Below are positions 25,868-34,538 of a stretch of 64,000 bases of DNA, in pieces (within the stretch, counting starts at the first letter, position 1; each line of letters begins with the position of its first letter). A program made the position numbers and the translations under genes. The notes below the pieces were generated by a model. The model had not been told where the DNA came from. It searched no databases and was given only the letters and a program-made list of their open reading frames with translations. Source of the stretch: PALSA-612 sp963846915 (GTDB lineage: Bacteria > Actinomycetota > Thermoleophilia > Gaiellales > Gaiellaceae); the NCBI GenBank assembly GCA_963846915.1, contig CAWJXV010000004.1, positions 186,001 to 250,000 on the forward strand, in the 5' to 3' direction.

Positions 25868-26299
25868 TCACTTGTCTCGCGATCCCCGGAGCGCCGCCTC
25901 GAGGCGGTCGAGCTTGCGGTCGATCTCGTCGAAGCGGGCCTGGGTCTGCTGGTGCTCGGTGAGCCCCGCCTTCGCCTCGGCGGCTTCGTGCTCGGCGGTC
26001 GCGCGGGCCACGAACGTCGAGGTGATCGCGGCGGTGACGATGGCGAGGAAGGCGATCCCCTCGAGCATCACGAACGCCGCGACGATCCTCCCGGAGGAGT
26101 GCGCGGGCGTGACGTCGCCGTAGCCGACGGTCGTCACCGTCTGCAGTGCCCACCACATGCCGACCCAGATGCTCGAGTACTCGCTGTGGTCGAGAACGCG
26201 GATGAGGATGCCGCCGACGATCACCACGGCAGCGGTCGCGGTGACGATCGTGGCCGCGGCTCCCCGGACGGACGGCGGCTCCCGGAGGAACTTCGACAT
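25868..26299 (-). CDS. Two-TM potassium channel
   Basis: This 143-aa protein has TM1 (ATIVTATAAVVIVGGILIRV), a pore helix and selectivity filter LQTVTTVGYGDVTP, TM2 (IVAAFVMLEGIAFLAIVTAAI) and a C-terminal coiled coil (EHEAAEAKAGLTEHQQTQ, DRKLDRLEAAL). The TVGYGD filter marks K+ selectivity, and four copies should form the pore. There is no RCK or TrkA domain. The ATG at the complement of 26297-26299 is chosen because it sits just before TM1; a GTG 12 codons upstream would add a basic leader. Confidence 0.85.
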   Translation of the reverse strand: MSKFLREPPSVRGAAATIVTATAAVVIVGGILIRVLDHSEYSSIWVGMWWALQTVTTVGYGDVTPAHSSGRIVAAFVMLEGIAFLAIVTAAITSTFVARATAEHEAAEAKAGLTEHQQTQARFDEIDRKLDRLEAALRGSRDK

Positions 26300-26501
26300 G
26301 CGGCGCTCGATCAGGTGCGGTTTCCGGGGGCGCACGTGCAGGACGTTACGCCGACGCCCGGACGGGCCACGCCGCCGATGCTCGCAGCCGCTCGCAGCCC
26401 GGGCGACGACGAGAATCGTCGGTTCGTGGGCGACCGCCGCGGGACGAGACTCCGGCAACCGGGGCGCGTATCCTCCGCGTGCCGGCGAAGGGAGAGCAGG
26501 A

Positions 26502-27641
26502 GTGAGCGACGCACGAGGGATTGCCGTGCAAGGCCCGGGAGACAGCGCGCCGCTGCCACGGGCCCCCCGATCGCGCCGACAGCGCATGACCCACATCGCG
26601 CTCTGGCTCGCCGGCATCGTACTCTTCCTCGTCCTCCTGGAGGTGATCGGGGTCGACGTCACCGGCTGGATCTCGAGCTTCTGGGACCAGGTGCAGGCGA
26701 TCCCGGCGGGCTACCTCGTGGCCGCGCTGATCTTCCAGCTCGCGTACACGACCCTGGCCGGCTACTCGTACTACTCGATCCTTCGCTACGCCTATCCCGG
26801 CGAGGTCCCCATGGCTCCGATCATCACGGCGTACGCGGTCGGGGTGGCGATGAACGGCTTCCTGCCCGCGAACATCGGCACGTTCGTGACGCTGGTCATG
26901 TTCGTCGCGATCATCCCCTCCGCGACGCTCGCCGGGTCGATCGCCGCCTTCCTCGTCCAGAAGATCTTCTTCACGCTCGCCGGGACGTTCGTCTTCCTCT
27001 ACATGTTCCTGTCCGTCCCGAACTCGTTCAACCTGACCTTCAGCAACCTGACGGCGCACCCCCTTCTCTTCGTCTCCATCCTGGCCGGGCTCGCAGTCCT
27101 GCTGGTCATCCTCGGCCGCATTTTCTGGCGCCAGCTGAAGAAGCTCTGGGTGGAGGCGAAACAGGGCGGCGTCATCCTCTCGCAGCCGAAGAAGTACATG
27201 GAGTGGGCCTTCCTGCCCTCGTTCCTCTCCTGGCTCTGCAAGCTGATCGTGACCGGCATCTTCCTGGCCGCGTTCGCGATCCCGGTCACGTTCGACTCGA
27301 TCATGTGGGTATCCGGGTCGGGGTCGCTCGCGGGCACGACCTCGTTCACGCCCGGCGCCATCGGGGTCATGCAGGCCACGAACGCGCTGGCGCTGAAGAC
27401 GTGCTGCGGCGTTCCCCACAACACTGCGGTCGCCTACTCGACGGCACAGCAGCTGATCACGACGGCCTGGAACGTGATCTTCGCGCTGATCCTCGTCGTG
27501 CTGGTCTTCGGCTGGAGCGGCGGGAAGGAGCTGGTCGGGTCGTCCTACGGGCAGGCGAAGGAGAAGGCGGTCGACATGAAGGAAGAGCGCAAGCGCAAGA
27601 AGGCCGAGAAGAAGGCGGCGAAGCGCGCGGCCAAAGCATGA
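26502..27641 (+). CDS. Flippase-like membrane protein (MprF/YbhN membrane domain), second paralogue
   Basis: This ~379-aa protein starts at GTG after GGAGAGCAGGA. About eight helices follow, with the family motifs YAVGVAMNGFLPANIGTFVT and SGSGSLAGTTSFTPGAIGV. The C-terminus is a long lysine/arginine-rich tail (EERKRKKAEKKAAKRAAK) likely to lie in the cytoplasm and bind acidic lipids or nucleic acid. Function is inferred as lipid translocation. It is followed closely by a conserved membrane protein and then by a third family member. Confidence 0.82.
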   Translation: MSDARGIAVQGPGDSAPLPRAPRSRRQRMTHIALWLAGIVLFLVLLEVIGVDVTGWISSFWDQVQAIPAGYLVAALIFQLAYTTLAGYSYYSILRYAYPGEVPMAPIITAYAVGVAMNGFLPANIGTFVTLVMFVAIIPSATLAGSIAAFLVQKIFFTLAGTFVFLYMFLSVPNSFNLTFSNLTAHPLLFVSILAGLAVLLVILGRIFWRQLKKLWVEAKQGGVILSQPKKYMEWAFLPSFLSWLCKLIVTGIFLAAFAIPVTFDSIMWVSGSGSLAGTTSFTPGAIGVMQATNALALKTCCGVPHNTAVAYSTAQQLITTAWNVIFALILVVLVFGWSGGKELVGSSYGQAKEKAVDMKEERKRKKAEKKAAKRAAKA

Positions 27642-27728
27642 GAGGCCAGTCGTCCACTTCGGATGACAACGCACGGCGGGCAGGGTGCGATACTCGGCCG
27701 AATCAAGGCGCCTGGAGGAGGAAGCGAG

Positions 27729-28898
27729 ATGGTCAAGACGGGTAAAGGTGGCAGGGCGGCGCCGTCGCGCGGGCGCAAGATCACGGTCTGGGTGCTGATC
27801 GCCGTCGCGACGGTGCTCGGGCTCGCGTCGGCGCTGACCGTCTGGGTCCAGCGCCAGGCGCTGGACACGAACGCGGTCACAGAGGCGAGCTCGAAGATGC
27901 TCGAGAACGACCAGGTCAGAGGGGCTCTGTCCGTCTACCTCGTCGACCAGCTCTACAACAACGTGAACGTGTCCCAGTCGCTGAGCGAGCGGCTGCCCAA
28001 GCAGCTGCAGCCGGTGGCGGCACCCCTTGCGGGCGCGCTGCGGCAGCTCTCGACGCAGGCGGCGAACACGCTCCTCTCGCGACCGCGGGTCCAGCAGCTG
28101 TTCGCGAAGGCGGTGCACACGGCCCACGCGGCCTTCATCCGGGTAATCGACGACAAGGCGCACCGCGTGTCCGCCGACGGAGGGGTCGTCTACCTCGACC
28201 TGCGGCCGTTACTCGGCCAGCTCGGCGACCAGATCGGCATCGCCAAGAAGCTCGAGGCGAAACTGCCGCCCAACGCAGGCAAGATCGAGATCATGAAGGA
28301 GGACCAGCTCGACGCGATCAAGACGGCCACGAGGGCAATCAAGGCGCTCAGCGTGTTCCTCGTCATCGCCGTGTTCGGGATGTACGCGGTCGCGATCTTC
28401 CTCGCCCGCGGCTACAGGCGATCGACACTGCGGACCGTCGGCGTCTGTCTCGCCGTCGTCGGAGTCGTGCTCCTCGTCGTCCGGCGGGTGGCAGGGAACA
28501 TGCTCATCGACACGCTCGCCACCGGAGGCGGGAGCCACGCGCCGGCACGCAGCGTTTGGCTGATCGCGACGAGCCTCCTCTCCGACGTCGCCTGGGCGTT
28601 GATCGGCTACGGGATCTTGCTCATCGTCGCGGCGATCCTCGCCGGCCCGACCCGGCCCGCGACCTGGGTGCGCCGCACCCTCGCTCCGGTGTTCCGCGAT
28701 CACGTCGCGCTCACCTACACCGTCGTCGGCGTCCTCTACCTGCTGCTTCTCCTCTGGGCGCCCACGCGCGCGCAGACGGAATGGATCCCCGCGCTGATCC
28801 TGTGGGCGCTGCTCGTCTTCGGGGTCGAGGTCTTCCGCAGGCAGACGATCCGCGAGTTTCCCGCGGAGGGAGGAACGGGACCGCCTGCTCCCGCCTGA
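27729..28898 (+). CDS. Conserved membrane protein of unknown function
   Basis: This ~389-aa protein starts at the ATG after GGAGGAGGAAGCGAG. One N-terminal helix (KITVWVLIAVATVLGLASAL) is followed by a ~190-residue extracytoplasmic domain (QALDTNAVTEASSKMLENDQ, AALSVYLVDQLYNNV-like segment) and then at least four helices near residues 215-390. Proteins of this type are frequent in actinobacteria without an assigned role (recollection). Its position between two flippase-like genes suggests an envelope function. Confidence 0.75.
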   Translation: MVKTGKGGRAAPSRGRKITVWVLIAVATVLGLASALTVWVQRQALDTNAVTEASSKMLENDQVRGALSVYLVDQLYNNVNVSQSLSERLPKQLQPVAAPLAGALRQLSTQAANTLLSRPRVQQLFAKAVHTAHAAFIRVIDDKAHRVSADGGVVYLDLRPLLGQLGDQIGIAKKLEAKLPPNAGKIEIMKEDQLDAIKTATRAIKALSVFLVIAVFGMYAVAIFLARGYRRSTLRTVGVCLAVVGVVLLVVRRVAGNMLIDTLATGGGSHAPARSVWLIATSLLSDVAWALIGYGILLIVAAILAGPTRPATWVRRTLAPVFRDHVALTYTVVGVLYLLLLLWAPTRAQTEWIPALILWALLVFGVEVFRRQTIREFPAEGGTGPPAPA

Positions 28899-29004
28899 AC
28901 GTCGGCGGGACGTCCAGGCGGATCGGGATCGAGCGGTGCAGTGAGCGTGGCGGGCCGAAGCGTCCGTCAGAATGCCGGGCGCATGCACGCGCCGAGGATC
29001 GAGG

Positions 29005-31449
29005 ATGGCAGCAGGCGACGTCGGCGCTGAGGCCCCGGCAGGGACAGGCGCGGTCGACTCGGGGATGCCTGCCCGCGCGGCGAGGCTCCGCAGAGGCTTT
29101 CGCATCTACGCCTCGTCGCGCAACGACGACCGGCGAACGCGCCGCGCGACCGACGTCATCCTCCTCGTCGTCGGCCTGCTCGGCCTCTGGCTGCTGACCG
29201 CCGCCTATCCGCCCTCGAGCTTCGAGACCTCGTTCGAGAACTTCCTCGCCTCCTTCCCGGGCTGGCTCGACCCGATCTGGGGCATCTGCTACGACCTCCT
29301 CTGGCTGTGGGCGATCCTGCTCGTCATCGCAGCCGCGATCAGCCGCCGGCGCGTCGTCGCGGTGCAGGCGCTCGCGGCACTGGTGCTGGGTGCCGTCGTC
29401 GCGCTCGTCGTCTCCCGGCTCGCGCTCGGAGCCTGGCCGTCGATCGGCACTGCGATCGAGGGTGCGGCGGACTCGCCCCCGTTCCCCGCCTTCCGGGTCG
29501 CGGAGACCTCGGCGGTGATCCTCGTTGCGGCTCCACACCTGATACGACCGTTCCGGACCGCGGGCCACTGGATTCTCTTCCTCGGCGTCGTGGGCGGGAT
29601 GCTGATCGCCGGCGCTACCCCGGGCGGCACCATCGCGGGCTTCCTCGTCGCGCTGACGGCGGCGGCTGCAGTGCGGCTCGCGCACGGGACCTCGGCGGGC
29701 CGGCCCGGGGTCGCCGAGGTCACCGCCGCGCTCGACGAGCTGGGAGTCGACGCCGAGCGGCTCGAGCTGGCCAAGCACCAGACCGCGGGCATCGTCCTCT
29801 TCGAGGGCAGCGACTCGTCCGGCCGGCCGCTGCTGGTCAAGGTGTACGGGCGCGACGCCTACGACAACCAGTTGCTCGCGAAGCTCAGTCGGCTGATCTG
29901 GTACCGGGACCGCGGCCCGGAGCTCGGGCTGAGCCGGCTGCAGGCGGTCGAGCACGAGGCGTTGCTGACGCTGCTCGCGAACAGAGCCGGGGTCCTGAGC
30001 CGCGAGGTGGTCACGGCGGGTGAGACGGTCGAGCACGACGCGCTGCTCGTGCTGCGCGGGGAAGCGCGCCCGCTGGCGGAACTGGGCGCGGACGGGCTCG
30101 ACGACGAGCTGCTCGAGGCAGCGTGGCGCACGCTGGCGCAGCTCGGCCAGGCAGACATCGCGCACTCGCAGATCGACACCTCGACCGTCGCGGTCGCCGA
30201 CGGCGAGGTCTGGCTGCTCGACTTCGGGCAGGCGACGGCGGCGCCGAGCCACGACCAGCTGGAGACGGACAAGGTGCAGCTACTGGCGGCCACCGCGGCC
30301 GCCGCCGGCGCCGACCGCGCGATCGCGGCCGCCGTCGACGCGCTCGGCACCGACGGCGGCGCGGCGCTGCTCCCGTACCTCCAGTCGGCGGCGCTCGCGA
30401 CCCCGCTCCGCAAGGGCGTGAAGGCCGCGGGGATCAGCATCGACGAGCTCCGGAAACAGCTCGCCGAGGCGGTCGGAGCCGACGTCCCCGAGCTGATCAA
30501 GCTCAAGCGCATGACCTGGTGGACGATCATCCAGGTCGCGCTCCTGTTCCTGGCGGCGGCGGCCATCTACGCCGGCTTCAGCGAGATCGACTGGTCACAG
30601 GTCCGGACGGACCTGCAGAACGCCGAGTGGGGCTGGGTCGTGGCCGCGTTCATCGTCGCGCAGTTGCCGCGCCTGACCCAGGCGATCGCCATGCTCGGTG
30701 CGATCGCGGCGCGCCTTCCGTTCTTCCCCGTCTACATGAAGCAGCTCGCCACCTGCTACCTGAACCTGGCCATGCCCTCGAGCATCGCGCGCATGGCGCT
30801 CAGCATCCGCTTCTTCCAGTGCCAGGGCCTTCCGGGAGTGACGGCTGTCTCTGCCGGGATGATCGACTCGCTGGCCAACAACGTCATCCAGGTCCTGATC
30901 ATCGTCGTGCTGTTGCTCTTCGGCGAGTCGTACGTCGACCTGAACCTCAGCGCCCCCTCCGGCGGCTCGGCCACGTTGCTCTGGATCCTGGTCGGACTGC
31001 TCGTTGCCACGGTGCTGCTCTTCGTGTTCGTCGGCCGCGTCCGCCGGCCCGTCATGGCCCGCGTGCGCAAGTGGTGGCCGGAGGTGCGCGACTCGGTCGT
31101 CGCGCTGCGGGCATCGGACAAGCTCTGGATGCTCACGCTCGGGAACATCGCCACCGAGCTCCTGTTCTCGGCCGCGCTCGCGATGTTCGTCCACGCGCTC
31201 GGCTACAGCGTCCCCTACGGCCAGATCGTGCTGATCAACGAGAGCGTCGCACTCCTCTCGAGCTTCATCCCCGTCCCGGGCGGGATCGGGGTCGTCGAGT
31301 ACGGCCTCACGATCGGGCTGACCTCCGCGGGCATGTCCGAGGAGTCGGCGCTCTGCTCCGTGATCCTCTACCGCCTGGCGACGTTCTACCTGCCGCCGAT
31401 CTGGGGCTTCTTCGCCTTCCGCTGGCTGGAGAAGAACAAGTACCTCTAG
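29005..31449 (+). CDS. Large flippase-like protein with kinase-like middle domain, third paralogue
   Basis: This ~814-aa protein has three parts: an N-terminal membrane block of about six helices (residues ~40-230), a soluble middle (~235-510) and a C-terminal MprF/YbhN-type membrane domain (~515-814; PSSIARMALSIRFFQCQGLP, FIPVPGGIGVVEYGLTIG). The middle resembles a degenerate protein or aminoglycoside kinase: VLFEGSDSSGRPLLVKVYGR carries a beta3-like Lys, and VWLLDFGQATAAP resembles a DFG loop; the usual HxD appears as HSQIDTSTV. Activity is uncertain. It may couple a sensory or phosphotransfer event to lipid transport. ATG 29005 follows GAGGATCGAGG. Confidence 0.8.
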   Translation: MAAGDVGAEAPAGTGAVDSGMPARAARLRRGFRIYASSRNDDRRTRRATDVILLVVGLLGLWLLTAAYPPSSFETSFENFLASFPGWLDPIWGICYDLLWLWAILLVIAAAISRRRVVAVQALAALVLGAVVALVVSRLALGAWPSIGTAIEGAADSPPFPAFRVAETSAVILVAAPHLIRPFRTAGHWILFLGVVGGMLIAGATPGGTIAGFLVALTAAAAVRLAHGTSAGRPGVAEVTAALDELGVDAERLELAKHQTAGIVLFEGSDSSGRPLLVKVYGRDAYDNQLLAKLSRLIWYRDRGPELGLSRLQAVEHEALLTLLANRAGVLSREVVTAGETVEHDALLVLRGEARPLAELGADGLDDELLEAAWRTLAQLGQADIAHSQIDTSTVAVADGEVWLLDFGQATAAPSHDQLETDKVQLLAATAAAAGADRAIAAAVDALGTDGGAALLPYLQSAALATPLRKGVKAAGISIDELRKQLAEAVGADVPELIKLKRMTWWTIIQVALLFLAAAAIYAGFSEIDWSQVRTDLQNAEWGWVVAAFIVAQLPRLTQAIAMLGAIAARLPFFPVYMKQLATCYLNLAMPSSIARMALSIRFFQCQGLPGVTAVSAGMIDSLANNVIQVLIIVVLLLFGESYVDLNLSAPSGGSATLLWILVGLLVATVLLFVFVGRVRRPVMARVRKWWPEVRDSVVALRASDKLWMLTLGNIATELLFSAALAMFVHALGYSVPYGQIVLINESVALLSSFIPVPGGIGVVEYGLTIGLTSAGMSEESALCSVILYRLATFYLPPIWGFFAFRWLEKNKYL

Positions 31450-31500
31450 GGCTCGGGCGTGGCCGGCTCGATCGGTCGCAGCGGGTAGGCTGCCGATCCC

Positions 31501-31926
31501 ATGACGGTCGTTGCAATTCATCTCGGGCCGGTGGAGGCCGGCGGGCTCGGGCCGGTCGAGTCCGCGCGCGCGGTCGCCGGCCAGGGACTCGACGGCGACC
31601 GTCACTTCCGACCGAACGGTGCCAGGCCCGGCCAGGCGCTGACGCTCGTCGAGGACGAGGTCGTCGCCGACGTCGGCCTCGCGCCGGGCGAGACGCGCCG
31701 CCAGGTGACCGTGCGCGGCGTACGCCTGAACGACCTGATCGGCAAGCGTTTCCGGGTCGGCGACGTGGAGTGCTACGGCGTCGAACTCTGCGAGCCTTGT
31801 CTCCACCTGCAGGAGCTGACGCGGGCCGGGATCATCGACGACCTCGTCCATCGGGGCGGGATCAACGCCGACATCCTCACGGACGGCACGATCTCCGTCG
31901 GCGACGAGATCGCCCAGCTCAGCTAG
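31501..31926 (+). CDS. MOSC-domain protein
   Basis: This 141-aa stand-alone MOSC domain has the signatures VAGQGLDGDRHF near the N-terminus, LTLVEDEVVADV, PGETRRQVTVRG, and the conserved Cys region YGVELCEPCLHL. MOSC domains bind molybdenum cofactor sulfur species and handle sulfur or N-hydroxyl reduction. It seems to be a single gene; the ATG is 51 nt after the flippase stop. Confidence 0.85.
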   Translation: MTVVAIHLGPVEAGGLGPVESARAVAGQGLDGDRHFRPNGARPGQALTLVEDEVVADVGLAPGETRRQVTVRGVRLNDLIGKRFRVGDVECYGVELCEPCLHLQELTRAGIIDDLVHRGGINADILTDGTISVGDEIAQLS

Positions 31927-31970
31927 CCCAATTCGGCCAGCCCAGCTCGGCTAGCCCGGCTCGGCTAGTC
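31915..31970 (+). repeat. Imperfect short tandem repeat around the MOSC stop codon
   Basis: Units like AGCTCGGCTAGCCC recur about four times with changes, beginning at the last MOSC codons (CAGCTCAGCTAG). They may have arisen by slippage. They are next to the first pair of REP-like palindromes. Confidence 0.5.
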
Positions 31971-32002
31971 CGCGGCCCTTTCGGCCGGCCCCGCTCCCGC
32001 CG

Positions 32003-32032
32003 CGTCACACTTCTGTGACAGGGACTGTCCCT
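32003..32032 (-). repeat. REP-like element 1 (core 32020-32032)
   Basis: The core AGGGACTGTCCCT is preceded by GTCACACTTCTGTGAC, a second palindrome. On the complement it reads as core then tail, the most complete form of the family (two adjacent hairpins). Intergenic. Confidence 0.75.
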
Positions 32033-32060
32033 CCCGCTTCGCCCTGCGCCCGCCCGCGGC

Positions 32061-32089
32061 GTCACACTTTCGTCACAGGGGCTGTCCCT
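32061..32089 (-). repeat. REP-like element 2 (core 32077-32089)
   Basis: The core variant AGGGGCTGTCCCT is preceded by GTCACACTTTCGTCAC. It lies in the same orientation as element 1, 57 nt downstream, giving a tandem pair ahead of the DUF4091 gene. Confidence 0.7.
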
Positions 32090-32169
32090 CGGACGTGGCC
32101 GCCTGCGCCGTCCTCCGCTAACCTCGAGCCGTCCGCGCTGCGGGGGGCGCGGGTTCGACTCATCGCTCG

Positions 32170-33900
32170 ATGTCTCGGAGGCTCGCACTCGCCATTGCCG
32201 CTGCTGCCGCGCTCTCCGGGGCAGGCGGCGCCACGGCCACGCTCACCGCGGCCGGCTCGGCCACCGTGGTCACCTACCCGGCTGCGCAGACGATCTCTCC
32301 GACGGGCAGGCTCCCGAGCGGCGCCGGTCGCGCGCTGACGCTGAACGAGCCGGTCGGGGGCGACGACGCCGCTCTCGTCGTGGTCTCGAACGCGCGCCAG
32401 GTCGGCCTGACGGTCGACACGAAGAGCCTCGGCCCGATCGGCGTCCAGATTCGTTTCCGCCACTTCGTCCGCTTCGGCTCCTTGCTCGTCCCCGACGCCC
32501 TGCTGCCCTGGGACGGCAGTATCCATCGCGTCGAGCAGCGGAACCAGCCGCTCTCGATCGAGGTCTCGGTCCCCTACGGCACCAAGCCCGGCAAGTACAA
32601 AGGCTCGGCGACCGTCACCGTCGACACGAAGCCCGTGGTGCTGCCGCTCACGATCAATGTCTACGGAGTCGCGCTGCCGAAGCCGGGCGACGTCAAGGAC
32701 AGCCTCCTGACCGTCTTCGGCGCCGGACCGCAGTCGTACGTCGGCCGCGTGATCGACCTCTTCAAGTACCGGACCGCCGACCAGATCCGATCGGCCAACG
32801 ACTCGCTGTTCGCATTTCTGTCCGCCTACCGCATTGCCCCGGACTCGTGGGGTTACGGGATCCCGCACGATGTGTCCGGCTACACGTCGAGCAGCTCCTG
32901 GTGGAAGGACTCGGCCGGCAACATGATCCGCCAGCTCGCGGCCGGGCAGTTCCCCGACCTGTGGATCCCGCTCTCGAGCAACCGCGCGAACTCCGGCAGC
33001 TACATCGCGGGGCTGAACCCGGCCGAGCCCGAGAAGTGGTGCACCTACCTCGGCAACGTGCAGAAGTTCTGGACGCTGCACGGGTGGCTCGCGAAGGGCG
33101 AGATCCCGTACGTCTACCCCTACGACGAGCCGGGTGCCTCACACACGAGCCTGCTCGCGCGCCAGGCGGCCGCTGTCCACCGCTGCTTCCAGGGCGGCAA
33201 GATGCTGGTCACGGCCACGCCGGACGCGGCCACGTCGCGCCTCTGGGACGGCAAGGGGCCGGACGACGTCGATATCTGGGCCGCCGTCGACTGGCGCTAC
33301 TACGGCGTGTTCACCGTGCCCGCGAAGCAGAAGTACGGCAGCCGCGAGCACCGGTACCTGGACGACATCGACAAGGCCCGCTCACACGGAAAGAAGATCC
33401 TCGCGTACACGTACTACGGCGTCCCGGGCTTCCCGTCCTTCGCCGCCACCGAGCCGCTGTCGAACCCGCGCATGTTCGTCCTCTGGACGGCGCTGGAGGG
33501 GATCGACGGCATCCTCTACGGCCAGGGGCTCACGACCTACGGTACGCCGGGGGATCCGCTCGCGGCCAACATCGGCGGGCGCGGCGAGAGCGTGCTCATC
33601 TACCCCGGGAACGGCGCGCCGATCGCCAGCGCGCGGCTCGAGCAGATCCGCGGCGGGATCGAGGACTGGGAGGTCTTCGCCGTTGTCCGCAGGCGCTTCG
33701 GCGCGGCCCGCGTTCGGCAGATCCTCGGGGCGCACGGGCTGTTCAGCGCCGGCACGAAGGGTGTCCAGCTCGCATGCGTCGTCGGCTGCGACCTGAAGAG
33801 CTCGACGCCGCAGGCGTGGCCGCGCTGGTCGCACGACGCGACGACGGCAGCCCGGATCGAGGCCGCACGGGTCGACGCGCTCAAGCTCGCGTCGAGCTGA
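32170..33900 (+). CDS. Secreted DUF4091-type glycoside-hydrolase-like protein
   Basis: This 576-aa protein has a signal peptide (MSRRLALAIAAAAALSGAGG). Residues ~35-170 form a beta-sandwich that ends with TVTVDTKPVVLPLTINVYGV, and the rest is a barrel-like domain with YVYPYDEPG, WAAVDWRYYGVF, ILAYTYYGVPGFPSF and RGGIEDWEVF, the last being a hallmark of DUF4091. Relatives are predicted glycosidases on the cell surface, with the Asp/Glu in YDEP as a candidate catalytic residue. No substrate is known. It follows the REP-like pair and has no operon partner. Confidence 0.82.
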   Translation: MSRRLALAIAAAAALSGAGGATATLTAAGSATVVTYPAAQTISPTGRLPSGAGRALTLNEPVGGDDAALVVVSNARQVGLTVDTKSLGPIGVQIRFRHFVRFGSLLVPDALLPWDGSIHRVEQRNQPLSIEVSVPYGTKPGKYKGSATVTVDTKPVVLPLTINVYGVALPKPGDVKDSLLTVFGAGPQSYVGRVIDLFKYRTADQIRSANDSLFAFLSAYRIAPDSWGYGIPHDVSGYTSSSSWWKDSAGNMIRQLAAGQFPDLWIPLSSNRANSGSYIAGLNPAEPEKWCTYLGNVQKFWTLHGWLAKGEIPYVYPYDEPGASHTSLLARQAAAVHRCFQGGKMLVTATPDAATSRLWDGKGPDDVDIWAAVDWRYYGVFTVPAKQKYGSREHRYLDDIDKARSHGKKILAYTYYGVPGFPSFAATEPLSNPRMFVLWTALEGIDGILYGQGLTTYGTPGDPLAANIGGRGESVLIYPGNGAPIASARLEQIRGGIEDWEVFAVVRRRFGAARVRQILGAHGLFSAGTKGVQLACVVGCDLKSSTPQAWPRWSHDATTAARIEAARVDALKLASS

Positions 33901-34092
33901 CTCGACCGGCGCTCCCTCGAACGAGTGAACGAGCGGGAGGCGTTCTCCGTCGATTCACCAAGTGTGTCCGAGGCGCACGAGGAGCACGAGGATTCGTTCG
34001 GCGGGGGCTTGCTCGCCGCGCGGATTCGCGGGGAGGACAGCTCTTTCGAGCCGAGTCCCGTCTCGATCGTCAGGCCGGCCGGTGTCGAGGAC

Positions 34093-34465
34093 GTGACGCT
34101 CGGCGGCGGCCACGCAGATCGAGATCGACTCGGGGCAGGTTCGCTTCCTCGTCCCGTTCGCGGGCCGCTGGCCGAGCGAGCACTGGTTGCGCGCGTTCCG
34201 CCAATCGCAGCTGAGCTGGCCGCCCCAGCTCGTCGAGCCGCTACTCGACGAGGGGCGGGGGCTCCAGCTCGGCCCGCTCCCCGCCGCCGAGCTCGAGGAC
34301 CACGTTCGCAGCCTCAAGGAGCGCGTCTCGGCGGCGAACCGGATCTACTCGGAGGAGATCGAGCCCGATCTCCGCCGCCAGCGCGAGGACGCGATCCGGC
34401 GTGAGCAGGAAGCGCATCGCCTGCAGGCCGAGGTCGAGGCCAAGCTGAAGTACCTGCTCGGCTAA
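34093..34465 (+). pseudogene. Small coiled-coil protein with probable one-base frameshift
   Basis: From ~34102 the frame reads AAATQIEIDSGQVRFLVPFA, GRWPSEHWLRAFRQ, then a coiled coil (LKERVSAANRIYSEEIEPDL, EAHRLQAEVEAKLKYLL) to the stop at 34465. A TGA at 34094 closes this frame upstream and no start lies before the conserved part. Removing one G at CTCGGCGG (34099-34106) would join GTGACGCTC at 34093 in frame. The intact portion alone could start at TTG 34185-34187 region. Either assembly error or decay. The family is not recognised. Confidence 0.55.
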
Positions 34466-34538
34466 CGCCGCTCTTAGCGAAAACTCAGCTGGATCTGCTT
34501 CCGTATAGCCATTCGGCACCGACGGAAGGAGCGCTGAC

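Noticed and set aside
32003..32089. Tandem short repeats considered as a CRISPR array
   Set aside because: There are only two units here, they are palindromic, spacers are not uniform, and no cas genes are present in the window.
33925..34404. A 159-aa plus-strand frame before moxR
   Set aside because: Its first half precedes the coiled-coil gene without a recognisable domain, and the second half is the wrong frame of that gene (Pro/Arg/Ala-rich).
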